Positions 34,533-45,800 of a stretch of 64,000 nucleotides of DNA are shown piece by piece. Location: assembly GCA_028826165.1 (NCBI GenBank), contig JAPDFW010000089.1, positions 1 to 64,000 on the forward strand, written 5' to 3'. This DNA is from Anaeramoeba ignava (lineage: Eukaryota; Metamonada; Anaeramoebidae). The stretch's first letter is position 1. Each line of letters opens with the position of its first letter. The position numbers and the translations under genes are program-made. Under the pieces are notes generated by a model that saw only the letters and a program-made list of their open reading frames with translations, had not been told where the DNA came from and searched no databases.

Positions 34533-37500
34533 TCATAAATCTTTTCCTTTTTTCTTGTTATGTCTTCTTTTAGTAGTTTTTTTAGTAATTTTCTTTTTCT
34601 TATTCTTATTATTCTTTTCTTTTTCTTTTTCAATTTCATTATCAATATTTTCATTTTCATTTTCATTTTCATTTGAATTATCAATATTTTCATTTTGATT
34701 TTGATTTTGATTTTCATTTAAATAATCAATTTCTTTCTTATGAGAAATATTCTTTTTTTGAGGAATTGTACGAGTAACAACAGATTTCCCATCAACAAAT
34801 TTAGTTCTAAAAACAACATTTGCATTATTAAACATTCCTTCTTTTAAAGAAACAACGATAAATTGAGAATGAGCAAAATGAGTTTTGAGCATTTTGCCGA
34901 TATTTTGAGTATGAGAAGGATCAAGGGCAGCATCAATCTCATCAAGAATATAAACAGGAGCAGGTTTGAAAAGAAGAAGAGAAAGAATCAAGGATAAAGC
35001 AAGTAAAGATCTTTGACCACCACTTAATTCAGTAAGTGATTCCTTCCAAACATCTCCAAAAGCAACAGTGATTTCCAAACCAGATTGCAATGATTCAGGG
35101 TCGATCGGAACAAGTTTGGCAGATGTTCCTGGAAGAAGTGTGGCGAAAATGGATCCAAAGTTCTTGTTCACTTGCTGCCATGTCTCTTTGATTGCTTTAT
35201 CTTTTTCTTCATTCAATTTTTGGATCACTCGCTCAATATTTGATCTGTCACGTTGAACAATTTCTCGTTTTTCAATAAGACCTTGATAATCGGCTTCAGC
35301 CTTTTCATACATGCTCATGACCTTTTTGTTCAATGATCTCTCAAGTGTTTCTTGCTCTTTTGAGATCTCTTCAAGTCGTGTGGTGATGTTTCCAAAATCC
35401 ATATTTGCAAAATCATAATCTGTATGAACTTTTCCAAAGTATTTCTTTTCCTTCTTGATCCATGAGTGAGTTCTTTCCATTTCTTCAACAAATTTCTGTG
35501 CATTTGTGCGGTCTTTTTGGAAACGTGTGAATTTGTGCTCAATTCTTTTCATTTCAACTTCACAATCACTAATTGATTTTGCAAAAGCATCCCGTTCTTG
35601 CATAAGAAGTTTGAGCGTGCGATTTGCTTCGCTTTGTTTTTGTCGATACTCCTCTAGATGAGAGCGTTGGGTCTCGAGTTCCTTTTCTTTTTCTGTTGCT
35701 TCTTGATTTTGCTTGACAATTTCTTCCGAAATTTTGGATAATTTTGAATTGCTTGAAGAAATTTGTTGCTCTGTTTTCGCCAGTTCGTTTTGATATTCCT
35801 GTTGCTCCAATAGAAGCTGTTCCACAACTTGCTGGCGTTTCTGAACTGTGTGTTCTGCTGAAGAAACAAGTTTTTTTTGTTTAGCAATCTCTTTCTCAGT
35901 CTTTTTGATCTGTTCCTCATCCGCATTAGCAAATTCTTTGATTTCCGAGGCCAAACGCTCAGCTTCTTGCACAGCGTTTTTCTTGTCGGAATTCAAGGTT
36001 TGGAGTTTATGTTTGAGATCCTCAATTTCCTTCTCAATATTCTTAGCAGAAGTGAAAATTTGATAATGTCTTGATTGTTTGTCTTGATTTTCAAGAAGAG
36101 TAATTTCATGTTTTTGGAGCTCCATTTCACGCATGATTTGCTGATATTCGTGGTGTTTGTCTTCAAGGGAGCCGAGATCAGCAGAAATTTTCTGGATCTC
36201 ATTAGCCAGAGTTTCAAGAGAGTTATTAATTTTGTTCAACACTTGCAAAGATTTCAAAATACTTGTTTTTTTGATTTGCGAACCGCCAGTCATTGTGCCT
36301 ACTGGATCCAAAACATCCCCATCAAGAGTGACAGTTTTAACGTGTATCTGTGGATCAAACGTAATGGATCTTGCGGTTTCGATATTGGTACAGACAAGAA
36401 CGTTACCAAAAACATAGTTGACTGCGGCTCGAATTTCCTCAGGAAACCCGATTAAGGACAAGGCAGTTGAGACGCTACTGCGACCAACTTTTTTCTCTGC
36501 GTTCTTGACTGTAGTTTTGGGTAGCGTTTGGTTGTAAATCTTGTCGAGGGGAATGATAGTGACACGCTGTTTAAGTTTTCCGTTATCGATCAGCAATTGT
36601 CCTGTATCTGCACTATCTACAACAACATTATAGAGCTTTCCGCCAGCATAAACTTCAAGAGCCGTTGTGTATTTTTCGGGATCGTGAATTTCTACCAAAG
36701 ATGCGAAAATTCCCTTCACTTTGGAACGGTCAAAATTTGGAGTTGGATCTTGATATATAAATTCTATTGTTGATAATTGTCTTGATAATTGATATTTTTC
36801 TTGGTTTAACTTGCGCATCATCTCTTGTTTTTCCACAAGCTCGTTGCGCAAACGCTGAAGAGAATCTGCATCGAATCCTAATTGTGATGCTTGTTTCTCG
36901 AGCTTTTGGAGATCTTCTTGTTTGTGTTTGTGCAATTCTTGGAGCTTATTAAATTCTCTTTCGGATTCCTTCATTTTCGGTTTCAATTTTGAATGCTCGT
37001 TTTTTAAGTGCTCAGATTGCAGTTGGATCTCCTGGATCTGTGTTTCTATCCGCGAGATTTCTTGTTTGCAATAGTCCAATTTCTCATCAAGTGTTTTTGC
37101 TGTCTTTCTAGATTTGGAATCCTTTTTTGGATCGCTTACTTTAACATTGATACTGATTTTGAGTTGAAGCTCCTCAAGTTGTTGCTGCAATTTGTCGTAG
37201 TTTTCTGTTGCTTTGGCAAGATCTTCTCTCGCCTTTTCAATCTCGTTCTTCATTTTTTCGATCATTTTCTGGGTTTCCTTTTTGGATTGTCTCAATGAAT
37301 CAAGTGTTTTTGTTTCTGATTTTTGTGAATCTTTTGAATGTTGAATCATTGTACTTATTCTAACAAGTTCGTTTGAAAGAGTAGTCACTGATTCTTCGAG
37401 CTGTTTATATTTGCCGCCGAGTTTCTTGTCTTTTGTTGTGTTTAGTTTTTGGATTTCTGTTTTTTTGAGTGAAATTTGATCTTCATTTTCTTTGATTTTA

Positions 37501-39030
37501 TCATTTAGTTGTTTTTTTTCTGTTTCCATTTGTTTGACTATATTTTCTGATTCTGTTACTTTTTTCAATGAAGATGTAAATTCAAATGCGATTGATATTT
37601 TTTTGAGTCGATCGTATTCGCTTTTGTTTGAAGTCCATTTCATATATTGGTCTTTTTCTTTTCTTAATCTTTCAAGAGTTGGTGTAATTTCTTTATCAAG
37701 AATATCTGAATATTCTTGCATTTTTTTATCTTTGAGTTCGATAGTTCTTAGAGCTGATTTTTTTTTAACTTCGAACATTCTTGTTCCTTTTTTTTTTATT
37801 AATTTTTATAAATGAATTTAAATTTTAAATTTTTAATTAATATTGAAATTATTTGATATAAATACCTGCTGCTTCTTCAATCATTCCAAGAATTTCAGGT
37901 GGTTTCATATTTAATACTTTTGAAATTCTTCCTTGCATAATTAAAAAATGTGGATTATTTACATTAAGTCTAACTGAATGGAAAAGATTTTGAACTCTTA
38001 TTAATTGAGCATTTTTTCCATTAATAAAATATTTATTTCTTCCTCCAATAACAATCTACAACAAAAAAAATAACACAAATTTAATATTTATATTTATATT
38101 TATATTTATATTTTATATTTATATTTTATATTTATATTTTATATTTATATTTATATTTATATTTATATTTATATTTATATTTATATTGATATTGATATTT
38201 ATATTTATATTTATATTTATATTTATATTTATATTTATATTTATATTTATATTTATATTTATATTTATATTTATATTTATATTTATATTTATATTTATAT
38301 TTATATTTATATTGATATTGATATTGATATTTATATTTATATTTATATTGATATTTATATTGATATTTATATTTATATTTATATTTATATTTATATTTAT
38401 ATTTATATTTATATTTATATTTATATTTATATTTATATTTATATTTATATTTATATTTATATTTATATTGATTTTGATTTTGATTTTGATTTTGATTTTG
38501 ATTTTAATTTTAATTTTGATTTTGATTTTGATTTTGATTTTGATATTTATATTGATATTGATATTGATATTGATATTGATATTGATATTGGTATTTATAT
38601 TGATATTGATATTGATTTTGATATTGATTTTGATTTTGATTTTGATTTTGATTTTGATATTGATATTGATTTTGATTTTGATATTGATATTTATATTGAT
38701 ATTAGATTTTACTTGTCTAGTAACAGTAATTTTATCATATTGTTCATAACCAACAGGAGAATTTTTACGGTCTTCATTATTGAAAACAATACTAACACTA
38801 GCTTTAGTAATTCCAGCTTGACCATGTTTATAGACAAGTTCATCCAATTTTGCAACACGAACTTGACTTAAATTTGAAATTCCTAAACAAAAACAAATAG
38901 CATCAAGACTATTACTTTTTCCTGAACCATTAAGTCCAGTTATAGCATTGAAATATCTATCAAATCCTGAAAATTCAGTTCTTGTTGCATAAGATTTAAA
39001 ACCTTCAATAATAACTTTTTCAATAAACAT
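34533..39030 (-). CDS. SMC2: SMC2, condensin ATPase subunit (3 exons)
   Basis: Exons on the minus strand are 39030-38713, 38055-37866 and 37786-34533, giving 1253 aa, slightly longer than the usual 1190-1200. The N terminus [20 protein letters not shown] with Walker [20 protein letters not shown] is diagnostic of SMC2. Exon 2 has [12 protein letters not shown] and [13 protein letters not shown]. The hinge (about 515-675) includes [28 protein letters not shown] and [10 protein letters not shown]. The C-terminal head has [13 protein letters not shown] and Walker [13 protein letters not shown]. Coiled coils fill the rest. An acidic NENENE tail and a lysine/arginine-rich end ([19 protein letters not shown]) extend beyond the family norm and may be a nuclear-localisation signal. 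SMC2 pairs with SMC4 in condensin for mitotic chromosome compaction. The gene is convergent with actin-VHP. Confidence 0.96.
38056..38712 (-). repeat. SMC2 intron 1: TTTATA/TTGATA/TTTTGA hexamer array
   Basis: This 657-base intron splits the N-terminal head between VTRQ and IVIGG (phase 0). It is a near-perfect hexamer array that changes from TTTATA through TTGATA to TTTTGA blocks. Because hexamers keep frame, retention would add about 200 residues of NINI/KIKI without an immediate stop. The conserved SMC2 junction shows it is spliced. Confidence 0.9.
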
Positions 39031-39224
39031 TTTCCTTTTTTTTTTTTATTTTTTGAAAATTAAAAGAGAAAAAATGATTTAAAATTTAAATTAAAATTTA
39101 AATTAAAATTAACGGTTATTTTTTATTAATTTTTTAATTTAAAAAAAAATAAAAAAAACGTTATAAAAAAAAAATTAATTTAAATTTTTTCATTTTTTTT
39201 CATTTTTTTCATTTTTTTTCTTTA
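39031..39224. promoter_or_regulatory. Divergent promoter between SMC2 and TAF8
   Basis: This 194-base gap has an AAATCATTTTTTCTCTTTT element for SMC2 (minus strand, about 39062-39080). It also has three consecutive TTTTTCATTTTTTT steps for TAF8 (39187-39222) just before its ATG. A GTTATAAAAAAAAAATT stretch near 39159 could be TATA-like. Confidence 0.45.
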
Positions 39225-40104
39225 ATGACTTCTTTAGAAAATTTTGCAAAAAATCAATCTAGAATAATTATTGCTCATATTTTATCTGAAATTGGTTTTG
39301 AACAAACTGAAGAAATTCCTCTTGAATTATTAATTCAATTATTTGAAAAATGTATTTAAAAAATTAAATAAAAAATTAAAAATTAAAAATTAAAAATTAA
39401 AAATTAAAAAAGTTTTTGAAAAAATTGCAATTCAAACTCAAAAAATTGCTGAAATGGGAAATAGAACATCTCCAAATTTTATAGATGCTCAATATTCTTT
39501 ATTACAATCAAATATAACTTTACCAAAATTATTTGAATTTACACAAAATAATCCAAAAAAAAATATTGAAAGAAAAATACTTGATTTTCCAAGAAAAATT
39601 CAAATTAAACAAGAATTCTTTAAAGAATCAGATGAAAATATTCAAAATAATCAAAATAATCAAAATGAAGAAAATGAAAATCAAAAAAATGAAAATGAAG
39701 AAAATCAAAATCAAATTGAAATTGAAAATGAAAATGAAAACGAAAATGAAAATGAAAATGAAAATGAAAATGAAAATGAAAATCAAATTGAAAATTTTCA
39801 ACAAAAAAAGAAACCAAAAATACCTTCAACACTACCAAAATTTCCTCCAATTTATACATACTCAAAACTCCCTTTATTTGAAAAATTGGAAACTGACAAA
39901 AATAAATTACGTCGAGAAAAAGCAAAAAGACGTCGTCAAATTGAAAAATCACTTGCAAAAATTATTAAAGAAACTGATGCTCAAAATTCCGATTTTATTT
40001 TTCCTGTTGATTTTGCAAATGATTTCTCAAATTTCTCAGAAAACGCAGAAGATTATTATCAAATGAATGAAAATGATGAAATTTCTGATGAAAATATGGA
40101 TTAG
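39225..40104 (+). CDS. TAF8: TAF8-like TFIID subunit (2 exons)
   Basis: The exons are 39225-39351 and 39413-40104, giving 272 aa, with a 61-base intron (GTATTT donor, AAAAG acceptor). The N-terminal histone fold of the bromodomain-associated type reads IIAHILSEIGFEQTEEIPLE, then after the junction FEKIAIQTQKIAEMGNRTSP. The C-terminal TAF8 motif is PSTLPKFPPIYTYSKLP followed by LRREKAKRRRQIEKSLAKI. Between them is an in-frame NQ/NE hexamer array (about residues 110-150). TAF8 dimerises with TAF10 in TFIID and binds TAF2. The protein ends in an acidic tail. The order of fold, spacer and TAF8-C motif distinguishes it from TAF3. Confidence 0.88.
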
Positions 40105-40171
40105 AATTTAAAAAAAAAAAATAATTTTGATTTAATTTTGATCTATTTTGATTTAATTTTGAAAATTTGAA

Positions 40172-42628
40172 TTATTTTTTTTGGATTCCAAAAAAAACAT
40201 TTAATTCTTGATCTCGATATTTTTTGTACTCAATTTTTCTTAATAAATTTTCTAATTTTTCTTTCATTTCCACAATTCTCTTTGGATTATTTTGGATATT
40301 TGTTTGTTCATCTTCAAATTTAATTGACTCAACAATATCATCATCTAATTTCATATCAAGTTCTTTTGCAGATTTTAAAAACCATTCTTTTTTCGCTTTT
40401 TGTGCAGATTTTTGCTTTTCTGATAATGCAATTTTCTGTGCTAATTTGACTATTTTTCTTGATCGATGAAAGTAATCTTGATCCACTTTTAATTTTTCTT
40501 GATTTTTATTTTGATTTAAATTCCAAATGATTTTTTTATAGTTTTTCTGGTCTTTCGGTCCAATAAAGTTAATCACAATTCCTTTCTCAAATGCTCTTGC
40601 AGTTCTTCCGCATCTATGAATATAAGTCTGATGATTTGATGGAATTTGGAAGTTGATAACTGTCTCCACATTTTTTAGATCCATGCCTCGACTTGAAACA
40701 TCAGTTGTAATTAAAACTCCATTTGAAGATTTTTCGAAATTTTCCAAATTCTTGATTCTTTGATGTTGTTGCATTTCTGCATGTATTATGAATGGATTGA
40801 GTTTTAAAAGTCGAAGAATTGGCACTAATCTTCGTATTTGAGAAACTGTGTTTGTGAAAATTAAAGTTTTTCCTTTTTTCTTTTCTGTCAAATAAGTGTA
40901 TAAGTAAATATCTTTTTCATTATCTAAACAAAATACAATTTTTTCTGTAATTCGTGATACGATTTTCTCATCAGGTGTTAAATCAATCGTTTTCAATTTA
41001 TTTTCAAATCTCAAATGCTCATGAATAACATCTATTATTGAGATGAAATTGGGAATTTCTTCATTTTTCTTATTTTTCTGATTTTTTTTAATTTCATTTT
41101 TATCTATAAAACGGAAAGAGCTTGATTTCAAAGTTAAAGTTGCTGAAAACAAAAAAGTTTGTCTTTTTCCAAATAATTCCCAATTTGTTAAATTTGTTAA
41201 ATTTTTCAAATTTGAATTTGAATCTTTTAAATTTGAATCTTCTAAATTTTTTGGATCATCTGATGGAATATTAATTTCTTCTATTGGATTAAGTAACTGG
41301 CAAATATAATCCAAATTCTTAAATTGTCCCTTTTCAAACATTCTATCTGCTTCATCAATAACAAAGAAAGATAAATCAGATAAATCTCTTAAATAGGAAT
41401 TTCCTTGAGTAACTAATTCAAAATATCGACCTGGTGTTGTTACAATAATCTCAGGTCGATAACTTATTAATCTTTCTTGCTTTTCTGAAGACATTCCTCC
41501 AATAATGCTTGTGATATTTATCCATGAATTAAAAGCACTCACTTCCTTCAAATGTTTGGAAACTTGAATTGTTAATTCTCTTGATGGAGTAAGTATTAAT
41601 CCAATAAGTTTTCTTTGATTTTTCCATGAAATCAAATCTTCTCGAGAAAATGGTTTAAAAAATTCTACTTTGGAAATTATTTTGTGAAGAATTGGTAATC
41701 CATATGCTAGTGTTTTTCCTGATCCTGTTTCTGCTGCTCCTGCAATATCTTGGTTATGAAATAATGCAACTGGAATACATTCTTTTTGAATAGGCATAGG
41801 TTCTTCAAATTTAAGTTTATTTAATCCTTTTAATAAATCATCATGTAAATTTGCAAATGACCAATTTTCTTTCAATTTTGATGAAATTTCTTCATTTTCT
41901 TGAATAATTTGATTTGAATTTTGATTTAATTTTTGATTTGAATTTTGATTTGAATTTTGATTTAATTTTTGATTTGATTTTTGATTTGAATTTTGATTTG
42001 AATTTTGATTTGAATTTTGATTTGATTTTTGATTTGATTTTTGATTTGATTTTTGATTTAATTTTTGATTTGATTTTTGATTTGAATTTTGATTTGATTT
42101 TTCATTTGAATTTTGATTTGATTTTTGATTTGATTTTTCATCAGTTTCAATAACTTGAAAAACTCCTATTTTTGTATTAACTTGATTTTGATTTTGATTT
42201 TGATTTTGATTTTGATTTTGATTTCGATTTTGATTTTGATTTTGATTTTGATTTTGATTTTGATTTTGATTTTGATTTTGATTTTGATTTTGATTTTGAT
42301 TTTGATTTTGATTTTGATTTTGATTTTGATTTTGATTTTGATTTCGATTTCGATTTTTCTTTCTTTTTTTTTTCTTGTTTTTAAGTTCTTTTTCTTCTTT
42401 TTCTTCTTCAGTTTTAGTTTCATTTTTATTTTCTTTGAAATATGAATGATATTGATCTTCACTTAATTCTTCTAAACTTAAAAAACCTTCCATTTCAGCT
42501 CCATCAAAAATATCAGTACATTCAACCTTTTTCCAAATAGAATCTTCATTTAAAAATAAAGATTTATTTAAATTTATTTGATTATTTTTATTATTTTTTC
42601 TTTTATTTCTTTTATTTCTTTTATTCAT
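40172..42628 (-). CDS. DDX24: DEAD-box RNA helicase, DDX24/MAK5-like
   Basis: This is a single-exon gene of 818 aa. The leader IWKKVECTDIFDGAEMEGFL followed by SLEELS resembles the MAK5/DDX24 N-terminal signature. Residues about 90-250 are a hexamer-coded NQ then SNQKSNQ low-complexity insertion. The helicase core shows the Q motif FEEPMPIQKECIPVAL, motif I AAETGSGKT, Ia TPSREL, Ib TPGR, II DEAD, III SAT, V TTDVSSRGMDLKNV and VI HRCGRTARAFEKG. An insertion of some 60 residues around motif III also fits DDX24. MAK5/DDX24 acts in large ribosomal subunit assembly in the nucleolus. All catalytic motifs are intact. The assignment to this subfamily rather than another DEAD-box group is likely but made by eye. 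Confidence 0.85.
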   Translation of the reverse strand: MNKRNKRNKRKNNKNNQINLNKSLFLNEDSIWKKVECTDIFDGAEMEGFLSLEELSEDQYHSYFKENKNETKTEEEKEEKELKNKKKKRKKNRNRNQNQNQNQNQNQNQNQNQNQNQNQNQNQNQNQNQNQNQNRNQNQNQNQNQNQNQVNTKIGVFQVIETDEKSNQKSNQNSNEKSNQNSNQKSNQKLNQKSNQKSNQKSNQNSNQNSNQNSNQKSNQKLNQNSNQNSNQKLNQNSNQIIQENEEISSKLKENWSFANLHDDLLKGLNKLKFEEPMPIQKECIPVALFHNQDIAGAAETGSGKTLAYGLPILHKIISKVEFFKPFSREDLISWKNQRKLIGLILTPSRELTIQVSKHLKEVSAFNSWINITSIIGGMSSEKQERLISYRPEIIVTTPGRYFELVTQGNSYLRDLSDLSFFVIDEADRMFEKGQFKNLDYICQLLNPIEEINIPSDDPKNLEDSNLKDSNSNLKNLTNLTNWELFGKRQTFLFSATLTLKSSSFRFIDKNEIKKNQKNKKNEEIPNFISIIDVIHEHLRFENKLKTIDLTPDEKIVSRITEKIVFCLDNEKDIYLYTYLTEKKKGKTLIFTNTVSQIRRLVPILRLLKLNPFIIHAEMQQHQRIKNLENFEKSSNGVLITTDVSSRGMDLKNVETVINFQIPSNHQTYIHRCGRTARAFEKGIVINFIGPKDQKNYKKIIWNLNQNKNQEKLKVDQDYFHRSRKIVKLAQKIALSEKQKSAQKAKKEWFLKSAKELDMKLDDDIVESIKFEDEQTNIQNNPKRIVEMKEKLENLLRKIEYKKYRDQELNVFFGIQKK
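41903..42358 (-). repeat. In-frame NQ/SNQK hexamer and dodecamer array in the DDX24-like gene
   Basis: Bases 42180-42358 are TTTTGA hexamers (coding NQ). Bases 41903-42145 are TTTTTGATTTGA-like 12-mers (coding SNQK/SNQN) on the gene's strand. Unlike the arrays in the VPS9 and BEACH genes, both keep the reading frame throughout. Confidence 0.85.
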
Positions 42629-42861
42629 TTATTTTTTAAAAAAAAAAGAAAAAAATGAAAAAAATTTTTTTTTAATTTTTAATTTTTAATTTTAATTTTG
42701 TTTTAAGTTTTCTTTATTTTGAATTTCTTTTTTAAATTTCTAATGAATTGATTTCTAAAAGAAAAAAAAACGGAAAAAAAACGGAAAAATGTTTTTGAAA
42801 GAGAAAAAAAAAGAATTGAATTGAAATTGAATTGAAAATGAATTTGTTTCTTTTTTCTTTT
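42629..42861. promoter_or_regulatory. Gap between DDX24-like start and CCT8 stop
   Basis: The region holds the promoter side of the DDX24-like gene, with a minus-strand TTTTTTTCATTTTTTTCT element at about 42647-42664. It also holds the 3' end of CCT8. The rest is A/T runs with GAATTGAAATTGAATTG steps. No gene is seen. Confidence 0.4.
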
Positions 42862-45800
42862 TTAATAATCTCTTGTTTGTTGAGGAAGTTTTGGACCATT
42901 TTCAGGTCTTGACATGATAATTTGGTCCACTCTCAAAATAGTAGTAACAGCATCAACTGCAAATTTCAAACCCCAATATCTTGTTGAATAAAGATCATAA
43001 ATTGCTTTTTCTTTCATGTCACCAACGGTTTCATTAAGAATATCAACTCCAAAACTTTTGTTTCCTTTTTCATGTTCTGCATATAAATTTGATATGATTT
43101 CATTTGATTTCATTCCTGAATTATCTGAAATTTTTCTGGGCACAATTTCTAAAGCTTCTCCAAATTTACGGATTGAATATTGATTTAAACCGGGTGATTC
43201 TTCTCCGTATTTTTGGATAATTCTTGCCATTTGTACTTCAGTTGCTCCTCCTCCATATAATAATTTTCCATTTTTACAAAGTGCTTTAAATGAATTAACT
43301 CCATCATCAATTCCTCTTTCGATATTGTCAAGAATGTTTTTTGTGCTTCCTCGAATTATTATTGTTGATAATAATGATTTTTGTTTTTCAGATTGACTAA
43401 ATACTGTAATTGTTGTTCCTGCAATTTCTTGAACTTTAACTTCAGAACAAAATCCCAATTCTTCTTGTGTTGGTGGATCCTAATTTTAATTTTAATTTTA
43501 ATTTTAATTTTGAATTTTAATTTTAATTTTAATTTTAAAATGAATTTTAATTTTAATTTTAATTTTAATTTTAATTTTAATTTTAATTTTAATTTTAATT
43601 TTAATTTTAATTTTAATTTTAATTTTAATTTTAAAATGAATTTTAATTTTAAAATGAATTTTAATTTTAATTTTAATTTTAATTTTAATTTTAATTTTAA
43701 TTTTAATTTTAATTTTAATTTTAATTTTAATTTTAATTTTAATTTTAATTTTAATTTTAAAATGAATTTTAATTTTAATTTTAAAATGAATTTTAATTTT
43801 TAATTTTAAAATGAATTTTAATTTTAATTTTAATTTTAATTTTAATTTTAATTTTAATTTTAATTTTAATTTTGAATTTTAATTTTAATTTTAATTTTAA
43901 TTTTAATTTTAAAATGAATTTTAATTTTAATTTTTGAATTTTAATTTTAATTTTAATTTTAATTTTAATTTTAATTTTAAAATGAATTTGAATTTTAATT
44001 TTAATTTTAAAATGAATTTTTAATTTCCTTACAAATCTGACAAGTGCAGTTGCTTTAATTGCTTTACATAATCTTTGTATATCAAATTTTGAAGGAATTT
44101 TAATTGCCATTAATCCATATTTCTCAATAAAATGAACAGCCATTTCACTAATATTATTTTCAGAAACAATAACCTTAACACCAGCATCATGAAGGAATTT
44201 AATTTTAGCTTCAAGAGAATCTTCTTCTGTTTGATTATAATTTAACATTTGTTGAGCAGATTCAAAAACAGTATTTCCTTTTGTTTCTGTATCTCCTGCC
44301 TCAACACCACAAGAATAAACAACAACTTTTGCATTTTCTACATGAGTTACTGAACCTATTTATATTTATATATTTTTAGAAAAAATTGTTATTAACTCAA
44401 TTTTGTTAAATTGATTTAATATTAATTTACTTTCAGGTTTTCTTTGAGCAATAAAACCTTTAACAACATTTGAATCATAAACACTTCCTCCAACAATTTT
44501 AGAAACTCTAATATTATCAACGTTGAAGTTTTTTTGATTTGATGGGAGAATCTAATTTTTAAATTTTAATATAAATTTTAATTTTAAATTTAATTTTTAA
44601 TTTTAATTTTAAATTTAATTTTAAATTTTAATTTTAATTTTAATTTTAATTTTAATTTTAATTTTTGAATTTTAATTTTAATTTCAATTTTAATTTTAAA
44701 ATTAATTTTAATTTTAATTTCAATTTTAATTTTAAATTTAATTTTAATTTTAATTTTAATTTTAAATTTAATTTTAATTTTAATTTTGATTTTAATTTTA
44801 ATTTTTAATTTTAATTTTAATTTTAATTTTAATTTTAATTTTAATTTTAATTTTTAATTTTTAATTTTAATTTTAATGAATTTTAATTTTAATTTTTAAT
44901 TTTAATTTTAATTTTAATTTTAATTTTTAATTTTAATTTTAATTTTTAATTTTAAATTTTAATTTTAAATTTTAATTTAAATTTTTAATTTAAATTTTAA
45001 TTTTAATTTTAATTTTAATTTTAATTTTAATTTTAATTTTAATTTTAAATTTAATTTTAATTTTAATTTTAATTTTAATTTTAAATAATTTTAATTTTTT
45101 TAATTTTTAATTTTAAATTTAATTTTAAATTTAATTTTTAATTTTAATTTTAATATTAATTTTTAATTTTAAATTTAATTTTAAATTTAATTTTTAATTT
45201 TAATTTTAATTTTTATTTTAATTTTAATTTTGATTTTAATATTAATTTTAATTTAGATTTAAATTTTAATTTTAATTTTCATTTTAAAATGAATTTTAAT
45301 TTTAATTATAAATACTTGAATACAAGCTTTAGCAACCAATTTAGATAAAAATTCTTCATTTCCATATTGTTTGCTTGCTATCGAAGCTTGAATAGCTTTT
45401 GCAACAAGTTCTTCATTTGTCATCTTTTCAATGTTTTCAACAACTAATTCATCTAAAATTTCTATTGCCTTTTCAAGTGCTTTTGTGTATCCATCAATAA
45501 TTTCAACAGGATGTAAACCTGTTTTAATTAAATTTTCAGCTTGTTTTAAAAGTTCTCCAGCAAAAACAATCACAAAATTAGTTCCATCTCCAACCTAATT
45601 TTAATTTTAATTTTATAAATGAATTTTAATTTTAATTTTAATTTTAATTTTAATTTTAATTTTAATTTTAATTTTAATTTTAATTTTAATTTTAATTTTA
45701 ATTTTAATTTTAATTTTAATTTTAATTTTAATTTTAATTTTAATTTTAATTTTAATTTTAATTTTAATTTTAATTTTAATTTTAATTTTTAATTTTAATT

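Noticed and set aside
38119-38712. Apparent 200-residue NINI/KIKI extension of the SMC2 N-terminal exon
   Set aside because: It is read-through of intron 1; removing 38056-38712 joins VTRQ to IVIGGRNKY exactly as in SMC2 proteins.
34533-39030. Assignment of the SMC gene to SMC1, SMC3 or SMC4
   Set aside because: The [11 protein letters not shown] start, the [10 protein letters not shown] segment and the hinge [13 protein letters not shown] are SMC2-specific by comparison from memory.
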